Assembly: GCA_000499405.2 (NCBI GenBank)
Contig: HG738137.1
Span: 27,587,756 to 27,651,755, forward strand
Direction: 5' to 3'
DNA length: 64,000 bases
Source of the DNA: Onchocerca volvulus
Lineage: Eukaryota; Nematoda; Chromadorea; Rhabditida; Onchocercidae
Both the position numbers and the translations under genes were made by a program. A model generated the notes under the pieces. The model saw nothing but the letters and a program-made list of their open reading frames with translations. It searched no databases and was not told the DNA's origin. Shown in pieces: positions 1-11,059 of this stretch; the stretch's first letter is position 1, and each line of letters opens with the position of its first letter.

Positions 1-144
1 TGTATTCTCTCATTAATAAATTATACTATTATATTAATTACATTAATACATTGCTATTTAAAATTTGAAATTAAGATATTAATATATTCTGGCAAAAAAA
101 CTTGACGAGAAAAATTCGAAAAATTGTTAAAATTATTGACATAG

Positions 145-201
145 TTCCAGGAAAACATCGTCTGCAATATCAAACGCTACAATGCTAAGTTGAAGAAATA
201 A
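145..201 (+). CDS. possible terminal exon of an upstream gene (partial)
   Basis: A short reading frame of 18 codons follows an acceptor-like ...ACATAG and ends at TAA (199-201), which overlaps an AATAAA motif. The encoded tail is basic and ends N-A-K-L-K-K. It could be the last exon of a gene that begins left of the window. The next gene starts at about 1.24 kb on the same strand, so a gene end here would fit. There is no homology I recognise, and the acceptor is weak. A donor-like GTAAGTTT follows at about 210, so this could equally be an internal or untranslated exon. Confidence 0.22.
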   Translation, partial: FQENIVCNIKRYNAKLKK

Positions 202-1237
202 AACAGTCATGTAAGTTTAACAATTTTTCGTTTTAAAATGGTAACATAACAACGGCTTGATAATTATTTCGGGATTCGCCCGGTCGAGGATGACCGGATT
301 TTCTTCTTCGGGAAAAGTAATTATCAATAATTTCTCTATTAATTCAAATACCAATCAAATCTTAAAACTGTTCAAAGAGCATTGAAGCAGACTTTTGTTT
401 GAGATTTAAAACATAAATATTATTTTAAATTGTTTTGAATATTTCTTAAAATATTGTTACTCTAGGCACTTAGATATTACCAATCCTTGATAACATCATT
501 CATTCCAATACATCAAACGATGTTAAGCTTAGCTTGATGAATACGAAACTAAATCCCATCTATTTCAAATATCATATTTTAAATTTGAGAATTTCTTTGT
601 AAATTCCAATAAATGTGGGCAATCAATACGTTTATACCCCGTCAAAACGCACTTCATATCCCGAATGACCTTTCATTCCCTCAAGTCTCATCCTATCCTC
701 AACGAGGAAAACTTTTACAGAGAGCATACATTGCATATCTTGTTGCATGCTACATTAAATGAAATATAATAGTTTGTCCCGGAGAGTTTATGGGTTCAAA
801 TAAATAGTTAAGGTGAAGATTGGATGTTAGTTTTATAAGATTTGACAAATTGGAAAGAGAAGGCGACATAGAAGTATTAGTCAATTTCATGTTTATTAAC
901 CGACTTTATACTTATTAGTCAATTTTATTCCTAAAGGATTATTTCCCCCATTTTCGGATAATTACTATAATTTCAAATGAAACTTTGTGAAAACGATTTT
1001 ATTTATGGACTTTCAAGTTCGCGTTTCTAAATGGTTCATAGAAATCTTCTTGTATTCCTTCCACTCTTCTTTTGGCATGCTTTATTTTGAAATTTCTCTA
1101 TTGCAAACATAGGAAATGTCTCATTTATTTATTATTGATGGTAAGACGATTTCATTCCATGTGTTAATGGCTCTCTCTGTTAACTTTATCTTGTTCAGAA
1201 ATTCATCGCGCATAGTCTTTGTTGTTTAGTATTTCAG
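202..1237. other. intergenic AT-rich DNA
   Basis: I see no exon-like frame on either strand in this stretch. An imperfect inverted repeat surrounds the only GC-rich patch, at about 260-325 (GATAATTATTTC ... GAAAAGTAATTATC). The 3' part should hold the promoter of the TRMT10C-like gene, but no clear core element is visible. Confidence 0.4.
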
Positions 1238-1243
1238 GTTCTC
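1232..1243 (+). promoter_or_regulatory. probable trans-splice (spliced-leader) acceptor
   Basis: TTTCAG ends at 1237, six bases before the ATG at 1244. No coding sequence precedes it in frame. A strong 3' splice site immediately before a start codon is the usual sign of SL addition in nematodes. This also decides the start codon of the gene that follows. Confidence 0.5.
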
Positions 1244-4200
1244 ATGGCAGAATCTTCGCGCATCTCTTTTATTTGTGGTTATGTATTTGGTAGGGCGATT
1301 CAGAGTACATCATTGGCAACAAATTTAAGTCTTTGCCAAAAAAATCGTCAATACTGCACTATTCGTTCATCGTTAGAATCTGTAATCTTTTTTATTATTT
1401 GCAAATAAAAATGGATAATATCAATATAAATATTTTTCTTTTTGAGTATACTGAAATATTTACATGTTCTTTACTTCTAAAATTCTTATTGACAGTAACA
1501 TTGTTTAATCTGAATCAAATTTCAGTTTCATCCACTTTTTTAAAAATAAAGTTCCGCTTTATTAATTTAATTCATTTGCTTCAAAGTATTTAGATAGGAA
1601 GTCCGGCAGCACATTTTATCGAAATTATAGATTAGGAGAAAAACTTTCAAGTATAGTTCCAAAGAAGCAAAGTTTTCCACTTTTTGCAGAAAAATGAAAT
1701 TGCTGTAACGATACCTCGTGCTCTGCGGCCTTCACCTCGCTTGATCGCGAAATCTGAAAATAACAATATATTTTTACGCCTTTTACTAGAACTAGAATTA
1801 CTATTTGGAGTTGATAAAGCAAGGTTACCGACTTCTTTCACAGATAACGATTGGATGAAATATATCCGAATGACAAGTATTATTGAAAGATGCTGCTATT
1901 TGCATCAAGTTTATGAAAATAGGAAAGAAATTGAAGAAAAACATGAAATAAAGGTAGGCTTACTGAGGTGTCGACTTTGGTGGAAAAAAGTAGAGCTGCT
2001 GTGGCAATTTAATTTAGTAAAATGCTGGTAGTGGATTAGTAAAAAAAAAAGTCAGGAATATTACCAACTTCAATGTTTATTTTCCACTTTCCTTCAAAAG
2101 TTAACTTTAAGCTCTAAGAAAATTTCATATTTTCCATGAAATAATCCATTTATCTTCTTCTGTTTTACATTCTGAAAAGTTGTAAATAAGACACCAGTTA
2201 TTTTTTATCTTATTTTTCAGATGCGTCGAGAAGTGGAAACTGCTCATAATGGGAAATCTCTTTTCAATACTCTTTATTATTTTGGAAGAGAAGATTTTAG
2301 AAGTATTTTAGTCAAATGTTTTCATGTAGCTTCAGACAAGCTTCATTACCTTTTTTGAGATTATTAAAACCTTATTATTCTCAGTATTCAGCTATTTACT
2401 TGAGCAGTTTGACATTCAGGAAGCTAAATCCATTTTCAAAAATTCATGTATGTACATTAAAAAAATATCAAAAGTACAACTAATTTCCAGCGAATATGAA
2501 TGGAAGTCTAAAGTCATTATGTACAAAGTCTTTCAATAATGTATTATATTTTGAAGGATTTACTTACGAAACATTTGGTAGTCGATTATTAGCCGCATGG
2601 CGCTGTAGAGATTCGTTTCCGCCATTGCTGGTTGATTGTTGTTATCTAGCCAATTTGAATAATTCGACACAAAGAACTCTAGTAAAGTATTCATTACACT
2701 TCATACGAAATTTGGAATTAAATTGCTCAGATAAAATAACTGAATTCAAAAATTTGTTTGTTGGTTAACAGCTTTCATGTGCTGAAGAATACTACTGTTA
2801 TTTTGAGATTTTTTTCATTTTATTATGGTATGAGTAGTGAAAACTTTTTCTTCTTGTCTTTATACATCTTATACTAACTTGCTAGATGTTTTAATATCGC
2901 ATTTAGTAAATTAGTCATCATTATGGAAATACTCTACAGATCAGTCATAAGAAAGGAAATAGGGTTCCCTTAAATTAGGGCTCAATTTTTTAATTAACAG
3001 GAGAAAGAAGTTCGTGATAGGTAGTGAAGAGAGACAAAACGAAAAAATTTCGATCGTCAACTCTGCTGAACTTATTTCAGGCAAATGAAAGATCTGGTGC
3101 TTGACAACAGTTTACAGCGAAATCCATTTCCGGTCGTTTTTGTAAATTATCATGCAAGAATTAATATCGCTGAAGAAGTTGTGAAGTAAGTTTCATATCA
3201 GTTTTTTTTGAACTCATAAATTTAGTTGGTAAGCATCGATGTATTGGAATTTAAATATGAATTTTTATCTGTATAGCTTAATCCGAACAAAAATTAACTT
3301 GTTAAAAAACAGAAAAAATTTTCCATCATAAATAGATAGAGAGAAAGGATTCTTTAGGAAATCTGAATTTAACATATTAATATTAAGTTCATGGCTTCGA
3401 AAGCGTTGTTTGCCAAAATATCGTCCTTTGGCTGAAGAATCTGAGGAAGAACTTCCCGATGACAAAAATAAGAAAAGGATGAAGGATCCTATCTGTGCTC
3501 CATTTGTTCCCGTTGTTACCTCAGCCACAATTCGTGAATGCCTTGGCTCCACTAGTCCTGGTAAATTTCAGCAACTTTCGAGCATATTTTATCATGTTTT
3601 TTTGATGAAGGTTACCATCAAAAACCAATTTTTTCGTAGTTGATCTCTCGTCTTCCCTATGAATATAGCCTTCAAATGAACTGACTCGTTTATGTGCATT
3701 TTCTTTTTTTCAAGAATGTTTAGGAAGTGGTTTCTGTTGGAAGTCAAAATTATTGTTTTAAGCTGACGCAGTTTTGACTATAGTTCAGATCTCAATGAGG
3801 AGATTAGCTGTTTAATTATTTATGTCGAGGAATCTGTTTCCAGAAGAAATTGCTTATATTAATCCGCGGGCTGCAGAATATTTACCAGTTCCGCTTTCGA
3901 AATATAAAGCATTTGTATTGTGTGCCACCCCGGACAACAAATTAATGAATTCTGCTTTTCAAGCGGCCAAAAATGAGCAGTTAACTTCATACAAACTGCC
4001 TATCACCAAATTTTTGAAGTAAATAAAAATTATTTTTATCAGCATAGTAGTAAACTCATTGAATATTCTTGCTTTGCTTTTAATACTAAAATGGCAATTA
4101 GGACCTCTTCGACAAATTTAAAGTTTGAAAATATATTCTAGTCTGGGACAAACAGCAGTCACGATGCCCCTACGGATTACAGCAAACATAATTCGTGATG

Positions 4201-4725
4201 TTTATGCAAGTGATTGTGAATGGAAGACAGCATTCGAAAAGCATATACCTTATTTCAATATCTTGGCTAGTGATATGTATCGAAACCATGACAATGATAA
4301 AGACGCTCTTCAAGTATTTTTTTTATTTATATTTCAGTTAATTTTGCACACCAGTCAAAATTCAAGTGATAATAACAAGAACAGATTTCGACTTTGACAG
4401 TCATGGAAGATGGATGGTTCATATTAACACATAAATAATTATCATATTTCTCTTTCTTTTATTTTCTTAAATTCTAAACGTGACTGATTTAATGGTAACT
4501 CTGAGTACATATTTCGCAAATATTTTAGGAGAACGAACGACTGGAATACATCTTTTGTTCTGCAGTAGACTTCAGCAAGGACATTAGCTTGTTATTTTTT
4601 AGATTATAGAACGATGGCTTTCGGATGCTGAACGAAGAGGAAAACGGAAACGAAAGTTCTTTCATTCATATAGTCGGGAAGAACGAAGAGCAATGCGTGC
4701 AGAACAAAACCTATCGAGAGGATAA
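1244..4725 (+). CDS. TRMT10C: TRMT10C/MRPP1-like mitochondrial tRNA (guanine/adenine-9) methyltransferase
   Basis: This is the SPOUT-fold methyltransferase subunit of protein-only mitochondrial RNase P. In animals MRPP1 methylates position 9 of mitochondrial tRNAs and, together with MRPP2 and MRPP3, supports 5' processing. Phase-matched exons: 1244-1381, 1690-1953, 2221-2302 (this donor is the least certain), 2491-2755, 3081-3185, 3358 or 3388 to 3560, 3844-4018, 4142-4313, 4603-4725. The product is about 498-508 aa; human is about 403. The N-terminus is Ser/Arg-rich with no acidic cluster and suits a mitochondrial presequence. Family landmarks: PPLLVDCCYLANLN (compare LIFDCSYDN in MRPP1), NPFPVVFVNYHARIN, and EEIAYINPRAAEYLPVPL followed by KAFVLCATPDNKL, whose Asp appears to align with the family's conserved Asp. 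Next come YKLPITKFL and PLRITANIIRDV, matching LPLDKYLQW and DQMIRILLCL. The C-terminus is very basic. The insert around LAEESEEELPDDKNKK is not in the human protein. An AATAAA lies 92 bases after the stop. Confidence 0.87.
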
Positions 4726-4816
4726 ATTAAAACTGTCCAGCGATTGTCTGAATGAATGAGAGATTAAGCAAAGTAAAGAAAGCATACAGTGAACAGAAAA
4801 TATGAACCATTTTAAA

Positions 4817-4822
4817 AATAAA
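4817..4822 (+). terminator. polyadenylation signal AATAAA
   Basis: AATAAA lies about 90 bases after the TAA of the TRMT10C-like gene, on the same strand and in a suitable position for its 3' end. Confidence 0.5.
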
Positions 4823-5470
4823 GTACTTTCATAGATAAAGATTTTGTTATGCTGTAATTCACCAAAAATATTTTAACTTATTTTTCGTACAATCTTTTTC
4901 TGAAGACTCATTTTTACTGTTCAATTTGCGGTACATAAGTTTAGTATAGTAATAGCAGTTGCATAGAAAAGAGAAAATTTTTCCAAAAAATTATTCTCAA
5001 CTACAACATAACCAGTATACATTTGTCAGTGATACATTAACTAATGCAATAAATTGGACTAAACCTATTAATAACAAAAAAATAAAAAATAAAAAAAAAT
5101 AATAAGTCTTCTATCAAAATTAAATTACAAGTTTGATGAAGCCTGAGTAGAGAATAGAGAAATACCAATCGAAATGATAAAGTTTTCGAAGAAAAGTCGG
5201 TAAATTTAGAAATATGTAAAAAGATCAGATGAACAGTTAGCATTAATTTGAACGAAATAAAACTCTCAAATTTTTTCTGGATTTGCTAGAATTTTTTTGA
5301 CAGCTGATACAAAAATAGTGGAAAAAGCCATAAACAGAATCTATTTTACATCTATATTAACTATTTAAAAGATTGAAAGTATAAGACTTTTCTGTAAAAT
5401 ACATATATAGAAACTTTTAATTACTTAGAAATCTGCTTAATAAGCAGTGCCTCATTCCGTACGCTGTTGG
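4823..5470. other. convergent intergenic region
   Basis: AT-rich sequence between two converging genes. No exon-like frame is seen on either strand. It should hold the 3' untranslated regions of both neighbours. Confidence 0.4.
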
Positions 5471-7319
5471 TTAAAAATGCATGGAACCTTTCGGTAGTAC
5501 ACCAACTTTTTGCGCTAAATCAGCAAGTGGATTTGTCTTCGTACTTTTTTGTTCATCATCAATGGTCTGCAACAATGTTGGTTATATTAGTAATATCTCA
5601 TGAGAAGAATGGTTCATCAAAAAAAAAAGAAAAAAAAGTAAATTCTAAATCATTATAGCCGATTGGTCAGTAAGGCAAGTCTGGAATATCGCATTTCAAT
5701 GCAGTGTTTAAAAATGTGATTAAAAAATAGTTCTAATCAGTTAGACAATTAACTTACTCGGCGTGTAATTACTCGATATACCTGTCCATCTTCACCGACG
5801 TAAAATACTGTGAGACCATCGTACCATTTCAACTTAAACATTAAGTTTGAATCCCACGAGAAATTTCATTGCTTGTCTACTTCTTGCACTGATTAAAATA
5901 CATCACTGCTGCAGATAAAGAAAATAATCACAAAATCAAGGAAATACCTTTTTGATACGATACTCATATTTGAATAGCATAGGATTCAACAAAGCCCGTA
6001 TCAATGAGACATGTTTTATACGCCATCTTAACCGTACTGTTCCATCTTCTGAGATCGGTAATATATTTAAAACCTGAAATAATGGCAAACGAAAAAAATT
6101 TTCTATTCTCATAATCAATTCCATGAGATTTAAAATTACAAACAAAACAATCGAAAAATGAACTTACTTCCATCTCTATGTGAGGAAAAGCAAATAGACA
6201 CATTACACTAACTGAACCGAAATATATCATGAGTTTGTCTCGACCCCTAAAATATGAAATCTGCAGAGTAAGAAATGCAACTGATTAATCTTGTGCTAGA
6301 GAACTGACAGAGTAAAAAGTGCAACAGTGAATCTTCTATTATAGACCCACTGCACACTGAATGTGATTATTGATCAAAGAAATCCAATGCCAGTCACAAA
6401 TCATTTTTTCCGTTTAATTCATTTGTTGACAATCAGCGAATTCATTTAAAGACATTTATGAAGAAGATGGAAACAACAGATAACGGAAAAATAGGGAAAC
6501 ATAAAGTCCAAGAAATGACAAGGAAATTTTTAATAAGAACCATTACATGGAATGTTCATTACAAAACACCGTTTTAGTTTACATACTTTTGAAATTAAGC
6601 GGATTTATCCATCAAGTCTCGGTATTGCATCATCCACACGAAAAATAACGAAACCTTATCACAACAAAATGACTCACGTAATAGTCATCTGAAAAATTTC
6701 GTCCCTGTACACCACATCAGGCCTGTAAAATGTATAATCAGGTTGTTCCCGAAAGAATCGTGGAGCCTGAAATATAACATCTGTTCATATTTTTCTAAAT
6801 AATAATGTGTTAATGTTTTTGCCGCCAAACATACGTGATTCAACAACATCCATTGTTTCGAAAAATGATCATGAAGCTAAGAAGTGCTCAAAGGCTCCAA
6901 ATAGTAAATTCAAAAGAACTAGCATTTTGGAATCATTTACTGATAAGGCAATGGCAATTTACTACATTTCAGAATCTAAAATGTACAAGCTTTCAAATTA
7001 CACAAAGTCTTTTCCGTATCTATTCCATGCATGTGGAACTAGAAAGTAAGCACAGAGCATAAGTTTCACGTTGCCTTAAAAATACTACTACGCAGTGCCG
7101 ATTTTATGGTAAAAACTTCGATTCGAAAGAAATTTATCCACAAAAAGAAAAATTAAAGAAAATTATTACCGTCATTTCTAGTCTCTTTCGTATATGCTCC
7201 AACTGAAACATTTCCGGCCCTCTGTTACCTTTTCCATTACTATATGCACGTGAGACTAGAAAATAAGTGGAAGAAGGAGCAGCAAGACGGAGTAAATATC
7301 GTAATATCGTTGTTCGCAT
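5471..7319 (-). CDS. C6orf136: C6orf136-family (DUF2358) protein, copy A, predicted mitochondrial
   Basis: Six exons on the - strand, all phase-consistent: 7319-7170, 6766-6678, 6246-6168, 6073-5948, 5832-5758, 5566-5471. They give 204 aa. The N-terminus (MRTTILRYLLRLAAPSSTYF...) is basic, hydroxylated and free of acids, so a mitochondrial presequence is likely. The rest follows human C6orf136 block by block: EHIRKRLEMT (EHLSVMYERLRQEL), DYTFYRPDVVYRDEIF (DYSLYSLDVEFINEIL), TGRDKLMIYFGSV (KGRTWYILSLTL), DGTVRLRWRIKHV (NWTLQARWRLVGL), YDGLTVFYVGEDGQVYR (YDAYSTFYLNSSGLICR) and LADLAQKVGVLP near the C-terminus. The fold is probably NTF2-like, and the biochemical role is unknown. The short frame that would end at a stop after GTAAGT (5757-5749) is better read as a splice donor, because the last exon then continues the homology. 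A paralogue lies just upstream on the same strand. Confidence 0.87.
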
Positions 7320-7341
7320 TTGCACCGTTGTTGCTGAAACT
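7320..7341 (-). promoter_or_regulatory. probable spliced-leader acceptor of C6orf136-like copy A
   Basis: On the - strand, CTTTTCAG ends at 7340, 20 bases before the ATG at 7319. A second TTTCAG lies 6 bases further in. There is no upstream coding exon in phase. The arrangement suits trans-splicing and supports the chosen start. Confidence 0.4.
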
Positions 7342-7896
7342 GAAAAGAAGCATTTAAATTCATGAAAATATATTAGAAACACTACATACCAATCAAAAAA
7401 AAAGATGTGAAAATTCAAGTGCTATAAATATAAAAATTGAAATACAAAAAAGAATAAACAAGAAGAAACAGGAGATTTATGAAATCAGCCCGAGAATTTA
7501 GCAACTTTATCTCTGATATTTGGAAATACTAACCTTCTGCAAAAATTTGAATTCAATGACTTATAATGACCACCAGAATTTATTTAAGATGTTCAAAATA
7601 ATAAACTGATCGATGAAAAAGTGAAGCAGAACAGTACAGTTGAAAAACTGAGTAAAAATTATAATACAAAGATATTCGCTTTAGTACATTAATCTCAAAA
7701 ACAAAAAAAAGACGTAATTGAGAGACTATAACGATTCCCGAATTTCGCACATTGTAACATGTGCAAAATTAACTTTCCACGGAGAAAAAAATTCATTATT
7801 TATCTTTAAGTACTTGACAGCAAAAAAAAAAGATAAAGAAAGCAAAAGAGAATTCTAGGAGTTATGATTAAAATCAACATTCCATGCACAGACAAT
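7342..7896. other. spacer between the two C6orf136 paralogues
   Basis: About 560 bases of AT-rich DNA with several A-runs and no exon-like frame. It is short enough that the two genes could be transcribed together, but far longer than the roughly 100 bases typical of C. elegans operons. Confidence 0.35.
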
Positions 7897-9540
7897 TCAC
7901 TGCTGACCTTCACCGTTCTCAGTTTTGGCAGCTTCTTTAAGTTTCGATAAGACAGCAGCATCTTCCCGATCGCTCCGAGTTATCTTCAAAAAATATAAAA
8001 AATTAATCATAAAAACTTGCTTACTAGCAGCAAAGTTTGAAAATTATTTATAAATTAGAGGGAAAACTGCAGTTAACAAATTTTACAAGCAACTTACTGG
8101 TCTATTATTAATTTTGTAAATACGTCCATTCTTATCAAGGTGAATGTCGAGGGCTCCTTCAACGATATTTGTTTGCTATAAGAAATAATTTTTCAATAAA
8201 AAAGGTATCAATTTATGAGATTCGATACAACAGATTTTGAGAACAGAATACAGCTTTCGTTAGCAAAAATGAATTAATGAAGCAGAAGTTATTATTAAAT
8301 TTCTACCTGATGATATAGTTTCACAGTCATCATCCGCCAAAGAACTACAATGACATCACTATTTTCATAGATGCATGACCCCAGTTTCTACAAAACAAGT
8401 ATTTCATGAAGATAACTTCGGAAATAATACTTTATAATCACAGATACAGTGCACATCAGACATCAGTGAAAAAAATATTGAAAAAAAAATAGTAAAATAT
8501 TAAAAAATATTTCAGAAAATCATACCTCAAACCTGCTGGTCGCTTGCAACAAACTGAAGTATAACTTGGAAAGCGAAATATGTCTTATAAATTTGTCTAT
8601 GCCTCTGCAAATAGAAAAATTGGTTAGAAATTCACCAGAAAAAATCCAAATTAGTAAGATTTTATAAATCAAACATCTCAATGAAAATCCAGCAAAATAA
8701 ATACCCTTTTCTACATATTTGAAATTGCTTGTTAAGATGTTTGCTTGAAAAAAAAAAATTAAGACGCTGAGGAAACGACTGAGCAAAGAAAAAGAAATTC
8801 ATACCTTACGGAACAGTTCAAATATTACGGTAAAAATCGAGAAAAAAAGTCGAGATGAAATACTTAAAATTTTTATATAAAATTTAAAACGAAGCATATG
8901 AAAAATACACTATACTTGATGTGTTTATTAAAAATCGAATCATCGTAAACAATATCCTTAGAACATAATTTCATAAATTTCAAAAACTGCCTCTGATTGT
9001 TTAAAAATCCTGGTACCTGAAATATATTCAGTTTACACCACTTGTTCTTAAAAAATGCAGCCCATGTTCGTTAATTAAAAAAGTAAATTCTGCATATCCA
9101 TGATAGAATACTATGGGAAACTTTTTCCAAGTTCCCTATTAGTATTCTATAATGGATATCCAAGTCTGTCTTTTCCGGTTTTTATCATTTCCAAATTCTG
9201 GTGCTTTTTAAAGAAGAGTTCAGAAAGATGAATGTGAAATATAGGAGTAACCAAATAGAACCCAAAAAGAAGAAAATCGTAATGCACTCAACATTAAAAT
9301 AAGCAAAACTAGGAAGATACAGAGTTGATAATCGAACTTCAAATTTTAAAATGAACGCACCACCGTGTCGGTGAGACAATCCATATAAAATAAATGTTCT
9401 TTGACTGGCAATTTCTCTTCGTTAGTAACTGTGAAGTCCGCTGAGGTCGACGGATTTTTACTAGAAACATCGTGCATATATCGAACCGAATCCAAGATAG
9501 GCAATACTGATCTCCCATATGGCCGATAATAGTAACACAT
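7897..9540 (-). CDS. C6orf136-family (DUF2358) protein, diverged copy B
   Basis: Six - strand exons, all in phase: 9540-9364, 9016-8916, 8604-8526, 8387-8307, 8175-8098, 7983-7897. They give 200 aa. Intron positions and phases (0, 2, 0, 0, 0) are the same as in copy A, and the third exon has the same length, 79 bases. This is strong evidence of tandem duplication. Matching blocks are EHLFYMDCLTDTVPGFL, SKDIVYDDSIFNKHIKGIDKF, ENSDVIVVLWRMMTV and GALDIHLDKNGRIYKINN. The tail is charged (SDREDAAVLSKLKEAAKTEN). Unlike copy A, the first 20 residues (MCYYYRPYGRSVL...) look less like a mitochondrial presequence, so the location may differ. The fourth exon is much shorter than in A (81 against 126 bases), removing the loop after the RW/LW strand. 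The start is set by an ATG nine bases after ATTGTAG. Confidence 0.8.
9091..9162. repeat. imperfect inverted repeat inside an intron-scale gap
   Basis: Two arms of about 30 bases (ATATCCATGATAGAATACTA ... and its near reverse complement ending ATTCTATAATGGATAT) face each other across a short TTTT-CC centre. It lies in the first intron of C6orf136 copy B. It could be a small hairpin element (MITE-like) or an RNA hairpin. Confidence 0.5.
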
Positions 9541-9551
9541 AGAAGATTGCT
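9541..9551 (-). promoter_or_regulatory. probable spliced-leader acceptor of copy B
   Basis: ATTGTAG on the - strand ends at 9550, nine bases before the ATG at 9540, with no coding exon before it. Other frames across this exon do not match the family. Confidence 0.4.
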
Positions 9552-11050
9552 ACAATAATGAATCTTCAAAGAATCTTTTTGCAGAGTGGAAAATCTCACG
9601 AAAAAAAGAAAAAAAAATTTTAAACTCGTTAAATATTGTACTGAAAGAAATTAATAGATGGAAAATTGAGAGAATAAAATTCAGCGTTGATTTGTTTAGA
9701 ACGAACAATAAGGGACTGATATTCTAATAGCTTAAAATTATGAATAAAGTTCTCAGAAATTTAACGAACATTTTTCTAGCAAATTTTTGCAAAAGTTCAT
9801 TTTTCGAAATTTATTTAACTCTAATGTGTTACCCGACAAAAGTGTGACAACAATACTGTCGGAACTGATGCCAACGAATTGCAACTATGTCGAGAAATAA
9901 ATCGCGGATATAAAAGCCGTTTCCACAGCATTATTAGATGGTATTTCCTTATCCTTCTTTTCTGGAAAAAAAAAAAAAAATCATTCACAAAATATCACAA
10001 CTGTTAATTTTTTGTCTAAAATTAACGATTATGGTATTTTTTCATAGCACTGTTACAGTGATATTCTTCGCCCTTTTTCTTCTTGAAAAAAAAAAAAAAA
10101 AGAAAAAAAAATCAATTCACGTACTTCGACCAACAATATTTAAAGTTAATGATATAAAATGTTTAATATTTCAAAACAACAGAATATTTCATCTAATCCA
10201 GTGATTTCACTTATAAAAATATTGAAAAATCTTCTAGATTATTCATCAAAAATTTCTTGAATTTACTGAAAGAAACATAGCAACAATTCAAACAATAACA
10301 ACCCATTCCTCCCGACGACAATCAGACATCGAGCAACTCAACCGGTTTTTTGCTAAAGAAGCCGAAAAAAACAGAAGCTATTGAATGAAACTATTGAGTC
10401 TCTCTATAAAAAATAACTAGCAGTAATTAGGGAAAAAAAGAATAGATTCGAATTAGTACGTTAAAACTTATCATAAATGTATTAAGGAATCAATTATTCA
10501 TACTGTTTTCATGATATTTTACGCTATTACTATATTTCTATTATTAATTTTTGATTTCTAATGTTTCCCGCTAATTTCACTTTTTGTATTTCATTTTGCA
10601 TGATGCAAATTACAATAAAAATATTAAAAAATCTTCTAGATTATTCGTAAAAAATTTCTTGAATTTACTGAAAGAAACATAGCAACAATTGAAATTTTTT
10701 CGTACAATCTATAATTAATTCAATAAATTGTAAATAAATTCAGCAATTGCATGTTCTTTAATTGCGGGGCAGTTGTTTATTTTACATATCTTTTATTTAT
10801 AGAATTATTAATTTCAAAGAACGCTGCCGAAAAAAATTTTTCTAAATTTCATTTCTAGAAATTGCTGATTTTTCTAGGAAATAAAAAATGTTAATTTTCA
10901 TCTTTTTTTTTTTTGGGGGGGGGGGGATGAATGCATAAATGACCCAATTCATTCAGATAAAAAAATCAATGTAATTAGAAAACAATCGGAAATTATTTTA
11001 TGACAACGATCTTTTTTCTTTCTTCTTTTTTTTTCTTTCGTACCATGGTT
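9552..11050. other. gene-free AT-rich region with a duplicated segment
   Basis: No coding exon is seen. It contains A-runs at about 9965-9980 and 10085-10110, a T-run followed by a G-run at about 10904-10927, and two direct copies of a 74-base segment listed separately. Confidence 0.4.
10215..10690. repeat. pair of 74-base direct repeats, about 400 bases apart
   Basis: The segments at 10215-10288 and 10617-10690 are nearly identical. Both run AAAAATATT(G/A)AAAAATCTTC and on through TTTCTTGAATTTACTGAAAG to AACATAGCAACAATT. Only a few bases differ, so the duplication is recent compared with its surroundings. Confidence 0.8.
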
Positions 11051-11059
11051 TATTTGATA

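Noticed and set aside
5749..5757. Stop codon directly after TRRVS in C6orf136 copy A
   Set aside because: The bases are a GTAAGT donor. Splicing to 5566 restores the family C-terminus.
6807..7062. Two overlapping + strand open frames of 75-80 codons inside a C6orf136 copy A intron
   Set aside because: They lie in an intron of a well-supported antisense gene, have no flanking exons in phase, and show no recognised family.
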